Source: Gnetum montanum
Taxonomy: Eukaryota > Streptophyta > Gnetopsida > Gnetales > Gnetaceae
Length of the DNA: 64,000 nucleotides
Assembly (NCBI GenBank): GCA_015680685.1
Contig: MNCI01005884.1
Coordinates: 1 to 64,000, forward strand
Reading direction: 5' to 3'
The notes beneath the pieces were generated by a model. That model did not search any database. It saw only the letters and a list, made by a program, of their open reading frames with translations, and was not told the DNA's origin. The position numbers were made by a program, and so were the translations under genes. Each line of letters starts with the position of its first letter. The stretch's first letter is position 1. This document shows, piece by piece, positions 1-12,430 of the stretch.

Positions 1-635
1 ACAAATCATGTGCCTCAATTACACTGAACCATAGCATTGTACCCTCACAAGTGGATTTGGGAACACAATGATCACATTCTTAAGATTCACTGCTAACCCT
101 TCAACTTCTATAAAGGCCAACCCTTCAAATTTTGTAACAATTGATCCTTAAACACATTTANGACACATCTTAATGCTATTGGGTTACCAAGTGTCAACAT
201 ATGCTCAAGGTGGTCATACTTATGTGCACTAATTATCTATAATTAATTAATTAATTCATTAAATGTATGAAAGTAAATTTCATAATAGTAAAGTGCATTA
301 GAGTAAATATTATGCTAATTCTAAGTGATTCTAGATTTATCAAGAATCTCATCTTTATTGCTATTCACACCAAAGTGTCCAAGTACATCAATGCCTGAAT
401 AAAGATCTATACTCTTCTCAACTCTTATTGTGGGCACTTAGAAAATATTCCAAGTCTCAAAAAAATAAACTACAAGAGCTCCACTATACTACTAATGAAT
501 GAATACCTTCAATGTAGTAGGTATGCACATTTATATAGGCAAGAACTAACACTTTGTTAATGCATATGCATTGACACATCAAATCATGTGTTGATGGGTA
601 TGCATTGACATAGTTTAACCAATGATGACTCATCA
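1..635 (-). repeat. Athila-type LTR fragment cut by the window edge
   Basis: This looks like the U3 and R part of an LTR in minus orientation. It ends on the plus strand in ACTCATCA, the same terminus as the other Athila-type LTRs here. It shares with the LTR at 2841-3753 a block about ambiguous spacing that includes the phrase GGTCATACTTATGTG and a TGAATAAAGATC stretch. A reverse-strand TATA box (TATATAAA) lies near 530-537. By comparison with complete copies, about 200 bp should lie before base 1. The DNA at 636 onward does not look like a polypurine tract, so this is a 5' LTR or a solo LTR. One N occurs at 161. Similarity is by eye and clearly more diverged than among the other copies. Confidence 0.6.
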
Positions 636-2835
636 ATAAGTAAATGTAATTTACCTAGTAGAGTATTTGTTAAAGTTTTGTATCTTTTATCTCACTAATA
701 TTTGAGCTTGTTCATAGATATTCTGTATATTATATGATTAAATGTTAAAAATCCAATTATCCCATAAAGTTTTTCTTTTCTTAGTTATTATGCCTTTACA
801 AGTATTTGGCTATACATATTTTATTCTTTATGCACATTCAATTATGTATATTTATACTTTATTATGAACATGTAATTATGCATCTTTTCTTTTTAATATG
901 CAACATGTGATTATATAATACTCTGTTCATAGAGTAATTTTGAATTGACACCTTAACCCAAACATATCCCTTGTTACTTTTTTCATTAAGCTAGGATTTG
1001 GAGTTCATTTTTAATTATAAGTAAATATTGCATAAATAGCTTTATTAAGGAAGTACCTTAAGATGATGTCCTACCTAGAATTGGACCTTATCAATGTGTC
1101 TAGGAGATTTGAAAATGTTCGTTTTGATCCTTGAGTCACTAGAATCAAAGTTATGGTTTTCGAGATATTACATTTTCTATTTTGCTAAAATATCATTAAA
1201 GTTTTAACATTTGAACTAGGAAACCTTGATAGGTAATGCCTAGATAAGATTTCCATATATGATTAGGTGGAACACTTGATAAATATTCCTTAGGTTCAAA
1301 CAAAATTTTATTTGGAGTCTTAGTGGACATGTTATGGGTGTTTAAACATTGAGGTATTAGTTGGAGGGAAAAATAATAATGAATTTATAAAAATGTTAAT
1401 AATTTTTTGAAAAATATTAAAATCAAATTTCTTTTAGATAAAAGAAGTTAATGGCCATTCTTAATGGACATTCACATGCATAACACATTTTATATAAACT
1501 TTTTCTATATTATATAAATAACATATAGTATGTATTATACTTTTTCTCTTTTGTCTCGTGTTTTCTTCCACCACCTCTTCACCGCTTGTTTTTGTTGTTT
1601 GTTTTCTACCAATTGTCATTTGTTTTCAAACGATGATTCATCATGTTTTTCTAAAAGATTTTTTTACCCTTTCTTCTTCATTTTGAAGCTAATTTTAAAC
1701 TTGTTTCTTCTCTTCTTCCCCTTTAAAATAGGTTGAGGCATTAGATATGCTTCATAGTAGTTTTTAGAAGTGTTTTAGGTGTGATAGGATAAGCAAAGAA
1801 AAAAATAATTGAGAGCATTAGGTAGAAAAGAAAGATGCTAAGAAGATATTGGAAGCTCTACCAACATAAGTAAAAAAGTTTATTCTACTTTCCTTTTTAT
1901 CTAGTTATTCTATTTGGTTGTAGATACTATAATAGAGATTAATTTATGTTTTTCTTATGTAACTATCCTATATTGTTATGGATTTTTTATTCCTCCATCT
2001 TGAATTCTATTTTTCTACTATTCTTCTATGATTTTGATTATTATGTTGAGATTCTACAAGATTTTCGTCATTTTGGACTTATTTTTTGATATTTTAATTT
2101 TGTTCAGACCATTTTCTCTTTTGATGAATTTTTGGAATTGTGAAAACTTTGTTTAACCTACTTCTTGGATATTTATGAATAATATGGATAAAATTTTAAT
2201 GTGAACATGGATTTTGGTCCAACTCATGACAAAAACATGATTTTGCAATTTTGTGGAATTTTGGCTATTATGAATTTTTGGCCATTTTAGAAATCTTTTA
2301 GATTTTTAGAATAAAATAATAATATTTTTGTGACTAGTTTCACTTAATTGATAATGGGAGCCATGAATCTTTTAAATGCCCTTATCTACATGCAGTAGTT
2401 CAATGTTCTTTATTTTGATCCACTCCATGAGAACAAGGATTGTTAAATGGATTTCCTACCTTAGATTTTGATTCGTAAGTTCATGTGAGAATATGGATTT
2501 ATGACACTAAGAAATTAAGTCTAGTGGTGTTTAGTGAGGGATAGTCAAGAGCTATCCCTCCAATGATACATGTGCCTTAGTCATTAATTATGTTAATAGG
2601 GAAACTATTGCTAAGACTAGGTGATAAATGACTTGTTTGGAGTCACAAGGATAATCTGATGACTGTAGTGAGGTTATTCTAAAAGCTGTTGGTGAGTTCC
2701 TTTGTCAATGAGGGTAACCAAGACCTGGCCTTTAGAGATTCCTAGTTAAAATATACATTATTTGGATTTTTCTAGATAAATTTGGGATATTCTTGGGCAT
2801 TAAATGTAACATGCGTTTATGTGTTTTCATGTTAA
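636..2835. other. AT-rich stretch without recognisable gene
   Basis: No coding segment, RNA gene or mobile-element protein could be recognised on either strand. The only open frame of note (1530-1736) is a Phe/Leu/Cys-rich translation of a T-rich stretch and is treated as chance. The last bases, TGCAT at 2836-2840, are the left target-site duplication of the Athila-like element that follows. Confidence 0.6.
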
Positions 2836-2840
2836 TGCAT

Positions 2841-3753
2841 TGATGAGTGGTGAGGTACCCCTATGTCCAACCATACGAATCACGAAGCATTCAAGCACAA
2901 TCTAGTCAAATTCCATAGACTTTGTCATTTCCAGTGCACTAGCCCTTTACCAAGTGAATCTAACCTTAAGGTCAAACGTTGTCTTTCTAATTACGCTTGT
3001 GATGTTTATGGGTATGGTGAAGTGTAACTGAGGCATTTGATTTTTATCATTTTCATGTTTTATAGTTGAGTGCTTGAAATTTAGATAAAAATGAATTTGA
3101 TTAACTAATCTTAATTAATTAATTAACTAATCATTTAACTAATCCTAACATAAGTATCCATTTCCACTTTCTGTACACATTCTAAACCCATGTATACATT
3201 GTTGGGCAACCAAGCGCTACACTACTAGACATACCAAGTGATAACACTATTGGGATTACCAAGCAAATACGTGTTATGCTCAAAGTGGTCATACTTATGT
3301 GTGTAATCTATCTCACTTAATTACCTCATTAATGTAATAATTGGAAAATATTTAATAACCAATTGAAATCATTTAATAAATAATTAAAAATAGTAAATGC
3401 ATAAATAAAATAGCTAATCTATCCAAAGATCATCTTTGTTGCCACACATACTATTGTGCCCAAGTACAAAAATGCTTGAATAAAGATCCATATGCTCAAT
3501 GACTTCTACTATGGGCACTCAGAGGAAAAATTCTAACTTTCAAATGTAAAAAATGCAAGAGCTCTACTATAACTACAATTTACTTATGCCATAAATATAG
3601 CTACAAGCACATATTTATGTCTAAAAATCAAGAAAACTGACACTACGTCAATGGGGTCTCCTTGACGCATGGTAAGATGCATCGACAAGGCCTAATCAAC
3701 AAGGCCATGTCGACAAGGCCTCGTCGACACAACCAACTTAATGCAACTCATCA
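2841..3753 (-). repeat. 3' LTR of Athila-like element A
   Basis: 913 bp, aligned by eye over its whole length with the copy at 28000-28933. On the plus strand it starts TGATGAGTGG and ends AACTCATCA. U3 (right-hand end) has several imperfect copies of a TCGACAAGGCC-like motif at about 3670-3735, and a reverse-strand TATA-like element lies near 3589-3600. The sequence just outside, on the minus strand, reads TTTTTGGGGTA before the LTR start and is the likely degenerate polypurine end. Confidence 0.88.
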
Positions 3754-4076
3754 TACCCCAAAAACTGAATGAAAACTCATCCTCAAGTTTTGTTACAAAA
3801 CTGGGAAGGTATGGAATTATTGATTAACTTTTGTTCATACAAAACAAGTTGACTAACTTAACAAAAAATGGAGTGTACAAATCAATACATTACAAAAAAA
3901 ATGAAGGTGTTCAAGAAACAAAATTGAAAACCATGATTCAACTCTTCAAAATCAGAAAACATGTTCCTTGATGATGTGAACCTTTTTCAAGAAAATTAAA
4001 GGGTCCCAGGAAGTAGTGGTTCTTGAGGTTCCAAGGGACCTTCATCGGCTTCATGCACTGGTGGTGGTTGATGTGG
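3754..4076 (-). other. 3' untranslated part of element A before its 3' LTR
   Basis: Noncoding DNA between the end of the third ORF and the LTR. It is homologous to 62056-62384 of element E, including a shared ATCAAGGAACATGTT phrase, which shows that both segments are the 3' end of one element family. Confidence 0.6.
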
Positions 4077-6740
4077 CTACAGTTGTCCTGTGGCTGCTAC
4101 AACTTTAGGTGGGAGGTGGAAAGCATCCAATAGTGCTTTCATTTTCTCCTTCTTACTCCTAAGATCATGCACCATCCACATATCTTTCCCAATGTGCATT
4201 GGAACGAGCACATCCCAAGGACATGGGATTGCAGGAAAAAACTCCTTGGCATTGACAAACCAAGTAGCAAATTGTTTGCATTCAATGTTGAACATCTTGA
4301 TTGTGTTCTTCAACTCCTAGTAGTCATTCATCCATCTAGCTAGGTTCTTACTAATACATCATTGATATATGAATTTCCCTATGAGAATTTTGAGTTTAGC
4401 ATTAGCAATCTTAAGGTTTTGCTTGGTGTCCTTGTTGTGTTTGAACTCAACCTCGTATAGCAAATATGAGATAGCCACTTATTTTTCTAACTTTGACCAT
4501 GGCTATCTGGTAGTCAGCATTACCAAGTTTGCATAACAGAGATTGGCCAACTCCATGTACTATGTCATCTCCTTGATTTGCAACTCCTTCAAGCAAGTCT
4601 CCACTTTCTTCTGGACATCAATCCCATCAAGGATCAATTGTCATCTTTCTTCCTTGCTAGAGTTGCTAGAGGGCTTCATTCATTTTCACCTTTGCCATAT
4701 GGATTTGATTTTCATTTACTTATTTCTGTGAATCGACATTGTCCCTAGAGTTATTTTTTACTTTTCCAAATTTGAGAGCTTCATTCTTCTAGATGGCAAT
4801 CTCAATGATAGACTTTTGTTGCAAGGTGTGTACCTCCTTCATTGATAAATTGTGATTCTCCACAGTCAATTTCGTTAGTTCAGTGTTTACCCTGGTAAGC
4901 TACTCCTACTATTGATGAATGAATTCTTGCATTTGATCTCTTTGAGTATCAACATTTTATGGGCAATAATTTTGTGCAATCAATGCTTCATTCTCCTAGT
5001 GCATCTAATTCAAGTCCTTTTTGATTAAGTACTTTTCAACTTCTATTAGAGAATATTTAAAGATGGCCATCACTACCTCCTTCTCATCTTCTGAAGCCAT
5101 TCTTGAGGCTATTTGATACCTTCATCTCTTATCACTACTAGGTTAAGGACTACTTGTTCTGCAAGTCAGGCATGGAGTTTAGCAACCTCCATGGCCAAGT
5201 GTTGATCTTGCTCTTGGGCTATTTTTAGTTACCCCTCCAACATAATACATCTACCCCTTGCATTCAGTAGCTCTAATTGAGTTGCAATGATGTTCTCTAG
5301 AAGATCAAAGGTGTCTAGAGTCAGTTGCCTAGTTCTTACTAGTCATTCCAACAATTTTTCATGTTGAGCTACATATAACTTCCCCCTAACTATGCCTGCA
5401 GACATTTTCACATCTTGGAGTGTAGATACCTTTAGTACAAATGTTGTAGGTGCATTTAGTGCTATAGCTACATGGTCAACTACCAGTTTTGCCACTATCT
5501 CCTTCCCTTAGTGTTGCATCACCAAGATAGTTGTCTCTTCACCTTACTCCAACCTCACTGAGAAAGTGGTGGCATTCCTAGAGATTTCTAGGAATAGATG
5601 ATGTGTTGCCAATGACATCGTCACCTCTTAAGATTGGGATCTAACCATGAAGGCAACTACGTTCTTTGGGTAGAGAAAATGGGACCACTTCTCTCCATCT
5701 GGCTAACTATTTAGGCCACCTCATTAAGGTAACTCATCATTGGTCAATACACAGCTCATTCTTTCTTGTTACTCTTGTTCACTCAAGTATTGTTCTTGGA
5801 TTTCTCGCAAATGTTCAATGGTTGCATGGGCCTCTGATGTTATTTCTTAAGTGGGTTGTGGCGGTGGAAACTCCTCTTCTTGGGTTGTCATTGGCATTTT
5901 ATTCTTCATGATTTATACCCATGAGGCCATGGGAACATGCCTAAGAGTGTTATTAGAGTAGCAAACAATGCCTATCCTTTTGCAAATTTTTCTAATGAGG
6001 CATGGAAAGGGCAAGGCCTTCCTTCCACATTAATTTTATTTGAATAATTTTTCAATCCCCAAGTATAGTAGTTGTGGAAGGTTAATAGGGAATTTCCTAC
6101 TTAGAGTGGTGCATTCTCAGGTAGAGAAAGAAGTCACCTTGCTTGGCCTCACTGTTGGATTGAGGTGATAGGGCACAATAATGAAATAAATCCACTCTGC
6201 CAATGTGAACACACCATACTCCTTATGATCCATCCCATAACATTGTTGGGTCCACTCCCTCTTAGCCTTAGAATTACCTTTTGTAAAAAATTTAGCTAGT
6301 TGTGTTCCTATGTCAGGAAACCCAAGTGCATATGCAATGGTTTCTACCAAGTAGGACACTTGAATGCCCTTGATCTTGAAGATAGACCCTGGCCTTTGGC
6401 TATTCTAGAAGAGATAGGTCTCTTCCATGTACCATCCCTCACTGGACATGATGTCTGGCCACATGGGAGAGGTCTATAGTTGTGTCTTGACATCCTCTAG
6501 GGCTTTTTTCAAAAATGGTCCAAAGTTGATCTCTTAAAGAAGCAATCTTTGAATGTCTTAGGACTGAATGATGTCTAATAAAGCTTGAGTCAATGTGACC
6601 TCAAGCCTTGGCATGAATCCAAGCACTTCTCCTCTTTGTGATTATTCAGTTGGCACTTCTTCCTCTGGAATCCATTAGATAGATTCTACTTTGAGCTCCT
6701 CCCAAAGAGGTTCCATTACATGGGTTGCCTCTAGTAGTTC
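4077..6740 (-). pseudogene. third ORF (post-integrase ORF) of Athila-like element A
   Basis: A long decayed sense-strand ORF between integrase and the 3' LTR, the place where Athila elements carry an extra, often env-like, ORF. It is not recognisably env: I see no signal peptide or strong membrane segment. The N-terminal part reads as a compact globular domain; readable landmarks are MPRLEVTLTQ near 6600, EWTQQCYGMDHKEYG near 6240 and SRKFPINL near 6090. The pattern of the last segment (aliphatic residues, then PFPCLI and a Cys) resembles the plant putative-transposon-protein type of domain, but this is by eye. The rest is Lys/Glu/Gln-rich and coiled-coil-like. The C-terminal block (4313-4077) is open for 78 residues. 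The same protein is found in element E at 38869-42689. Confidence 0.7.
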
Positions 6741-9099
6741 TTGGCATTTTATTGCTAGCCAATTCTATCTTTATGTCATTTCTCCCATAGTTGTGAGTTT
6801 CCTCCTTCTTACAAACATTTTTTTTTGGGTGCCATCTATAATCACAATAAGAGCATCGATTAGAAATCATTGTGTAACCTTAAAACAATTGGGATACCTT
6901 AATTCTTGAGGATAGTTACACTTTGCTAAGTTGTGATTATGGCTGATTTAATTAGTCCAATTATAATTTATTTTATGTGTTACTATGAATAATTCATCCC
7001 AGAGGTTGTTGGAAGGGTTAACTTGGAAAAAAGTTAATGTTTATATATGGTTAAGGTTATTAACCCTTTGGGGGAGTTAGGAAAATTTTCAAAAAATTTT
7101 ATTAATTTTTCATCAGAAACTTTAATGTTTGTGGCTCCCACAATAAATATCTTACCTTCGATAAGTGTAGGATTGAAAAATGGAGTGATTTGGACAAACA
7201 GTTGGGAAGTTATGAACTTGGTAAGGTTTTGGGCTTTGAAAAATTTCAAAAATTCCCCATGTGTTATGAGAAATTTACAAAAAATTCCAAAGCATCTAGC
7301 AGTATATATAGGATCTAACCACTAAATCGATGAGGCCTCAGCAATAGGGCCTTGTCAACATGGTCGGCTACATCAACAAGGACTCATCAATGTAGTCAAC
7401 AACCAATGTTTACTTGGTCAAACTTTTAAAATACAAAGAATTTTTGAATAAAATTGGGATCAAATGGAAGCTTAGAAGACCAAGAATAGTATGAAAACAT
7501 GAGAAGAGGGTGTTGAAGCTCATAAATTTGAAGAAATGAAGAAAAATTGATTTAGTGGATGAATGAAATTAAAGATTGAGTGTTGAGTGGTTTACGCAAT
7601 GGAAAATGCGAGGTAGGATTGTAGCAATGTCAAAGGTAAAAAACCTTAACTAATCAAGCCAAGAGCTATGCATGTGGATCCTCNGACTTCTTATGACCTC
7701 AACATGGAACTTCATTCCACCTTCTCTATCATCCATCCATGTTGCCATAACTCACCTCACTGTAGTGTTCTATGTTATGCTTTATGTCTTGGTTTGATGT
7801 ATTGGGATTCTTGAGTAGATTCTTTCATGTTGGTCTTTAACTTTTCATGACCATTNAAGTGCTTTCACAAAACCACCACTATTCTATAAAGAGAAGAAAG
7901 GAGAAGTAGGAAGTGAGAGAGAAGGCCTTAGTTAGAGGGGACCTTCAAGCATCAGTGCATGTTGTTCGAGTCCCATAACTAGTACTTGTAGCTTGTTTAT
8001 TTGTCCAAGGGGTGTGCTTTGAATTTCCATTATTTTTTTTTGAAATGGAAACCACACCATGCAAGGACCTATTCATGTTGAAGGGGTGTGCTTTGAATTC
8101 CCATTGTTTGGTTTTGTTTTTCTTTTTTTGAATGGAAACCACACCTCGGAACAACTTATTCATCTTCCTATTATTGGTTGGCATGGAATGGCAAGAAGTC
8201 CATGAAAAGCACTCATGCAATCAATTAAGAAGAACAAGACAAAGAGTATTGAGTTTTCTTAAAGTTGCACCCTTTACAAACCTTTGAATCCTTTCTAATT
8301 TTGGAACTACCAAGGTCACTGATTGATTAAAAGTTTATTTAATGAAAAGGGACCTCAAATTTCCAGAATAAGGAAAACCATAGAGTTCATTGGATGGGTG
8401 GATGATGTGGACTCACTACCTGTTCCATGAAAAATAAACCATGTCAAAGTCATTAGACATCAGAATTCAAAAATAGAAACTAGACATCGATAATTACTCG
8501 TTAAGCATAAACCATCATTAGTAAACAACATCAACAACATTGTGTCCTATGACAATAATGCAGATTTATTAGCAAAAATGAGAAAACATGATACTTAAAT
8601 AAAACAAAACAATGTAAAATAGTCAAGAAGGCTTAAAGGTAATAAAGATGGTGTAAAATGAGAAAATTTTGAAAATCAAAAATTTGTAAAATAAAAAACA
8701 TGAAAAACAAAAAGGTAGAAAAACTAAGAGGCCAATTTAATGGTTAGCATGGATGGCCTTCTCCTTCATGACTAAGTTGGAAGGAAGAGATCTAAAATTT
8801 AGAACATGGTTGTCCATCCATCAAGGTGACATTTACACTGGCCTATCTAGTTTGAGGAAAGGCATCATTTATTGGATGTTGACCAACTACCTTTTATTTG
8901 GGCTGTCGAGTTTGTGGATCAACATGGCCCTAGAGGGAAAGGTTTGATCAATCATATAAGGTCTGTCCCACAATTTTTGGAATTTTGTCTTTTGGGATAC
9001 ATGTGTGGTGTGCTAGTAAAGAATGTTATCTCCAAACTGAAGTTTTACTTTCCTAATTTTAACGTCATGACATTGCTTGCTAAATTCCATGTTCACCTC
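6741..9099 (-). other. conserved noncoding spacer between integrase and third ORF, element A
   Basis: No convincing coding region. The segment is homologous to 36956-38868 in element E. In transcription order it holds a local duplication of about 75 bp (about 8000-8150, each copy containing GGAAACCACACC), U3-like TTGACAAGGCC repeats (7320-7400), a TATA box (7303-7310), a conserved splice-donor consensus (GT at 7155-7154, minus) and a candidate acceptor (AG at 6809-6808). Two N calls occur at 7684 and 7856. The layout suggests an internal promoter and leader intron for the third ORF. Confidence 0.55.
7303..7312 (-). promoter_or_regulatory. internal TATA box ahead of third ORF, element A
   Basis: TATATATAGG on the plus strand (CCTATATATA in element sense). 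On the element-sense side it is preceded by repeats similar to the LTR U3 repeats. The same combination occurs in element E at 38316-38325. The TATA core is symmetric, so direction is inferred from the position of the U3-like repeats and the third ORF. Confidence 0.4.
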
Positions 9100-9990
9100 A
9101 TTCAAGGATAGGGCTAACAATTGATTTTCATCTAACATGTTCAAGTTGATTAATCTTTCTTTCTATGCTAAACTTAGGTCAAGATTTAGTTCACAAGCTA
9201 TTGAGAGTGTACAAAGCTTGGATTGGATTGGAAGCATTGGAAGTTTCTTGTATACTAACTCGTAGGGAGAATAGCCAATAGGAAGTTTTCGAGTTGACCA
9301 ATAAGCCTAGAGAGCATTGTTAGGTTTTTTACTCTATTCCTTCATATATTTGCTAATGGTTCACATTAGTATTCTTGGAATCTCTTGGTTGGTTACCTCT
9401 GCTTGATCATTGGCTTCGGGATGGTAAGGTGTTCTTAATTTATGCTCTACCTCCAAGCATTGAATTAATTTTCTAAATGTGGTACCTATGAAATGAGTTC
9501 CATTATCAAATATTAGTGAACATTACACCCCAAACTTATTCATGATATTTTTTTGTATAAATTTGGTAACAATGGATGATGTACAGTCAGTAATGGCTAT
9601 CATTTCCACCCATTTTGTGTAGTAGCCAACTTCTACTATAGTATACACCTTCCTATTGGACATGGGTGTGATGGGACCCATGAAGTCAATACCCCATATG
9701 TTAAAAGGTTCTAATGGTTGAATCCACTATTGAGGACCTTCCATGCAAGTGATCATCCCCCCATCACGTTGACAATGTTCACAAGACTTCATGAACTAGT
9801 GGGCATCCCTAACGTTTGAAGGCCAATAGTATCTTGCCATCAATGTTTTTATGGTTGTGCATCTTGTTACATAGTGGCCTCTGCAAGGCCCTTTGTGAGC
9901 ATCCTAGAGAATGTGTAGTTGATCTTCATCAGGGACACACCAACGAATAAGGCCATCGACACACAGCTTGTAAAGGTGTCCATTAATTTT
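9100..9990 (-). pseudogene. integrase of Athila-like element A (decayed)
   Basis: Catalyses insertion of the cDNA copy into chromosomal DNA. The N-terminal zinc-binding HHCC pattern is visible (HKGPCRGH, then CEHCQ). The catalytic core shows the first Asp in WGIDFMGPITP, the second in FDNGTHF and the Glu in DQAEVTNQEI, so the DDE triad and zinc ligands all survive although several stop codons interrupt the frame. The region ends with GYSPYELVY and a short C-terminal tail. It follows RNase H directly on the same strand, as expected for a Gypsy pol. Homologous to 36050-36955 in element E. Confidence 0.85.
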
Positions 9991-10017
9991 CATGAAGTAT
10001 TTAACATAATGAAGAAA

Positions 10018-11400
10018 TTATTTATTTTTCATAAAATTGAAGTCTTGTGACATCTCTTGAGTGAGAAGATATTTGAAGATTCCATTATACCATGTTTCTT
10101 TTGTAGGCATTTGTTCATTTATTACTCCAATAAAGAGGAATTCATCTGAAAACTGATTAGAGAGTAAGCTCTCCTCCTCTTTGCTATTCCATCTTAAGTG
10201 AGAGATATGATCAATAATCACATTCATAGTTCCTTTTCGATCTACCATAGTGAGATTGAATTCTTGCAAGATCACGAGCCACTGTATGACACAAGGGCTC
10301 ACTATCGACTTGTTCATGAGAAAGCGAATTACACTGTGGTTCGCATGCACAAATACTTTGTAACCAAGCACATAGTGCTTGAAATTTTATAACACATACA
10401 CCATTTCCATTAATTCTTTCTCCATGATGGTCTAATTTAACTATGCTCCCACAATTCTTCTACTTGCATAGTGGATGTAGTATGGACATTTCTAATCATC
10501 CATCAACATGAGCACTACTCCCAAAGTATAGTTAGATGTGTCTATCATGATATAGAATGGTTTGGACTAATCTGGTGCTCGTAATATTTTTGTTTCTATG
10601 ATTTTCTTCTTTAATTATTGGAATGGATGTTCACATTCCATTTTCTAGATAAAAGATGCATCTTTATTTGTAAGCTCTACCAACGGCTTTACAATCTTAG
10701 AGAAATTCTCAATAAATCACTGGTATTAACTAGTGTGTCCAAGGAATGACTAGACATCTTTAACAGTCTCTAGTTGGTGTGTTATTCCTTGGATGGACCT
10801 CTTTTTTGGGTCTACCTCAATCCATTTTTGTGAAATTTTGTGCCCTAACACAATGCCTTCTTGAATCATGAGATGGCTCTTTTGCCACTTGAGTTGTAGG
10901 CTTGTTTCAACACATCTTTTTAGCACTTGTTCAACTTGATCCAAGGCTTGCTCAAAGGTAGCTACATAGGTGGAAAAGTTATCCATGAATACTTCAATAC
11001 CACTACCTATTAACTATTGAAAGATCCTAAGGACCAAGCATTGAAATGTTTCATGGGCATTGCAAAGATTGAATGGCATCTTACAATATGAAAAAGTTTC
11101 CTAGGGACTCATGAATGTTGTCTTGGCCTAATCTTTGGGTGTAATTTGGATTTGGTTATAGCCATTATAACTATCCAAAAAGCTATCATAACAATGCCTA
11201 GATATAATATCTAATACTTGAACCACAAATGGCTCCTTAAATGTTTCCATATTTAACAACCTAAAGTCAATGTAGACTTGCCATTTGCCATCCTTCTTTG
11301 GTGCAATTATGACTGGGCTAACCCACTCACCATCTGTGATTAGATAGATAAACTTACCTTGAGGATTTACTCTATCTCCTCCTTAATGATTTTCTTTAAT
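10018..11400 (-). pseudogene. reverse transcriptase and RNase H of Athila-like element A (decayed)
   Basis: Copies element RNA into DNA and degrades the RNA strand. In order: an RT finger segment WVSPVIIAPKKDG followed by YIDFRLLN (about 11340-11270), a palm segment YDSFLDSYNGYNQIQI, the catalytic box as VFMDNFSTY (second Asp changed to Asn, near 10990-10970), the thumb segment GIVLGHKISQ, and RNase H ending in VDRKGTMNVIIDHISHL (near 10200). The stretch 10371-10018 is open for 117 residues. Frameshifts and stops separate the rest. The wording of these blocks fits the Athila lineage better than Tat, CRM or Tekay; this is a judgement from memory of the family. Confidence 0.85.
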
Positions 11401-11869
11401 TTTGTGTTTAGCTACCTCTATGGCTGCCTTCTAAGTTTCATGGCTAGGTTAGTGTAGATGCAATGATAACATATCCTCGAATTGATTTCTATTAGCTCTA
11501 AATATGACCAAGTAAAGATTGTCGACCATTTATTCATTACTTTCAACAACTTTTCTTTTTGTTTAGAAGAAATTTTAACATTAATGATGACTAGTTTACC
11601 ATTTTTTTAAAAATACATGCACCATACTGGTTAGTAAAGTCTTTAGCTCTAAGGGCTCCTACATGAAGTGATTAGGGATTTCCAACTCTCTCGAATAGGT
11701 ATCATCATCTTCATTAGAGAGTTGGAAATGAACTTGTTCAATTTTGGCCATGCCTTCAACATATGCACATGTTAGGCTCTTAGTTGGCTCCATGCATATT
11801 ATGCTACTATTTAAATTAACTATCAGCCACTGGGTACCCTTCTACTTTGTGGTTGCTATATATAGACAC

Positions 11870-12430
11870 CTTTGAATGTTAATTTCTTGTGCACATGGAT
11901 TGTATGCTTTAATGTATGTGCTCTTGATTAACCAAATATTTTGCATGTAATTTCATTGTATGTGATGTATGGAATACACTTCCTCTTAATCTTTCCTAGC
12001 TCATTTTCCTTGGATATTTCTAGAGATAAGTCCCTTATACCCATTCTCACGTTGACCATGCTTAACCAAGCCCTTCCCATAATGATGGAAAAGTCACTTT
12101 TTCAGTTGTCCACCTTGATTATAGGAAAATCAAGAGGATAATACCACCCAAAAAATATGATCACAATGTCCTTTACTAATCCCAAAGGGATAGTAATTGA
12201 CTAATCTACTAATTCTAGATGGATGTTACTCTTCCTAAGAGATGGCAGGTTCCAAGCCTTATACATATCATGGGAGATGTGGTTAACTCTAGAACTAGAA
12301 TCAATAAGAGCCTTGCATAGCTCTTGTCTAGTAATCTATAAACAAATGAGTGGACTTCCCAGGTCAAATCATTTTGTAGAAAGATTGCCAGCCTTGATCC
12401 AGTTACAAACAACATGAGTTAGCATTATAG
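11870..12430 (-). pseudogene. aspartic protease of Athila-like element A (decayed)
   Basis: Retroviral-type protease that would process the polyprotein. The active-site block reads ALIDSSSRVNHIS near 12320-12280, where the DSG or DTG triad has become DSS. A downstream FSIIMGRALV block (about 12100-12060) corresponds to the family's second conserved strand before the RT. Position between gag and RT supports the call. Confidence 0.6.

Noticed and set aside
1530-1736. 68-residue open frame rich in Phe, Leu and Cys
   Set aside because: Translation of a T-rich stretch with no homologous copy in the window and no start context or domain.
7047-7325. Open frames antisense to the Athila spacer here and at 38270-38548
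   Set aside because: The DNA is homologous between the two copies, but the reading frames shift relative to one another, so conservation is at the DNA level rather than the protein level.
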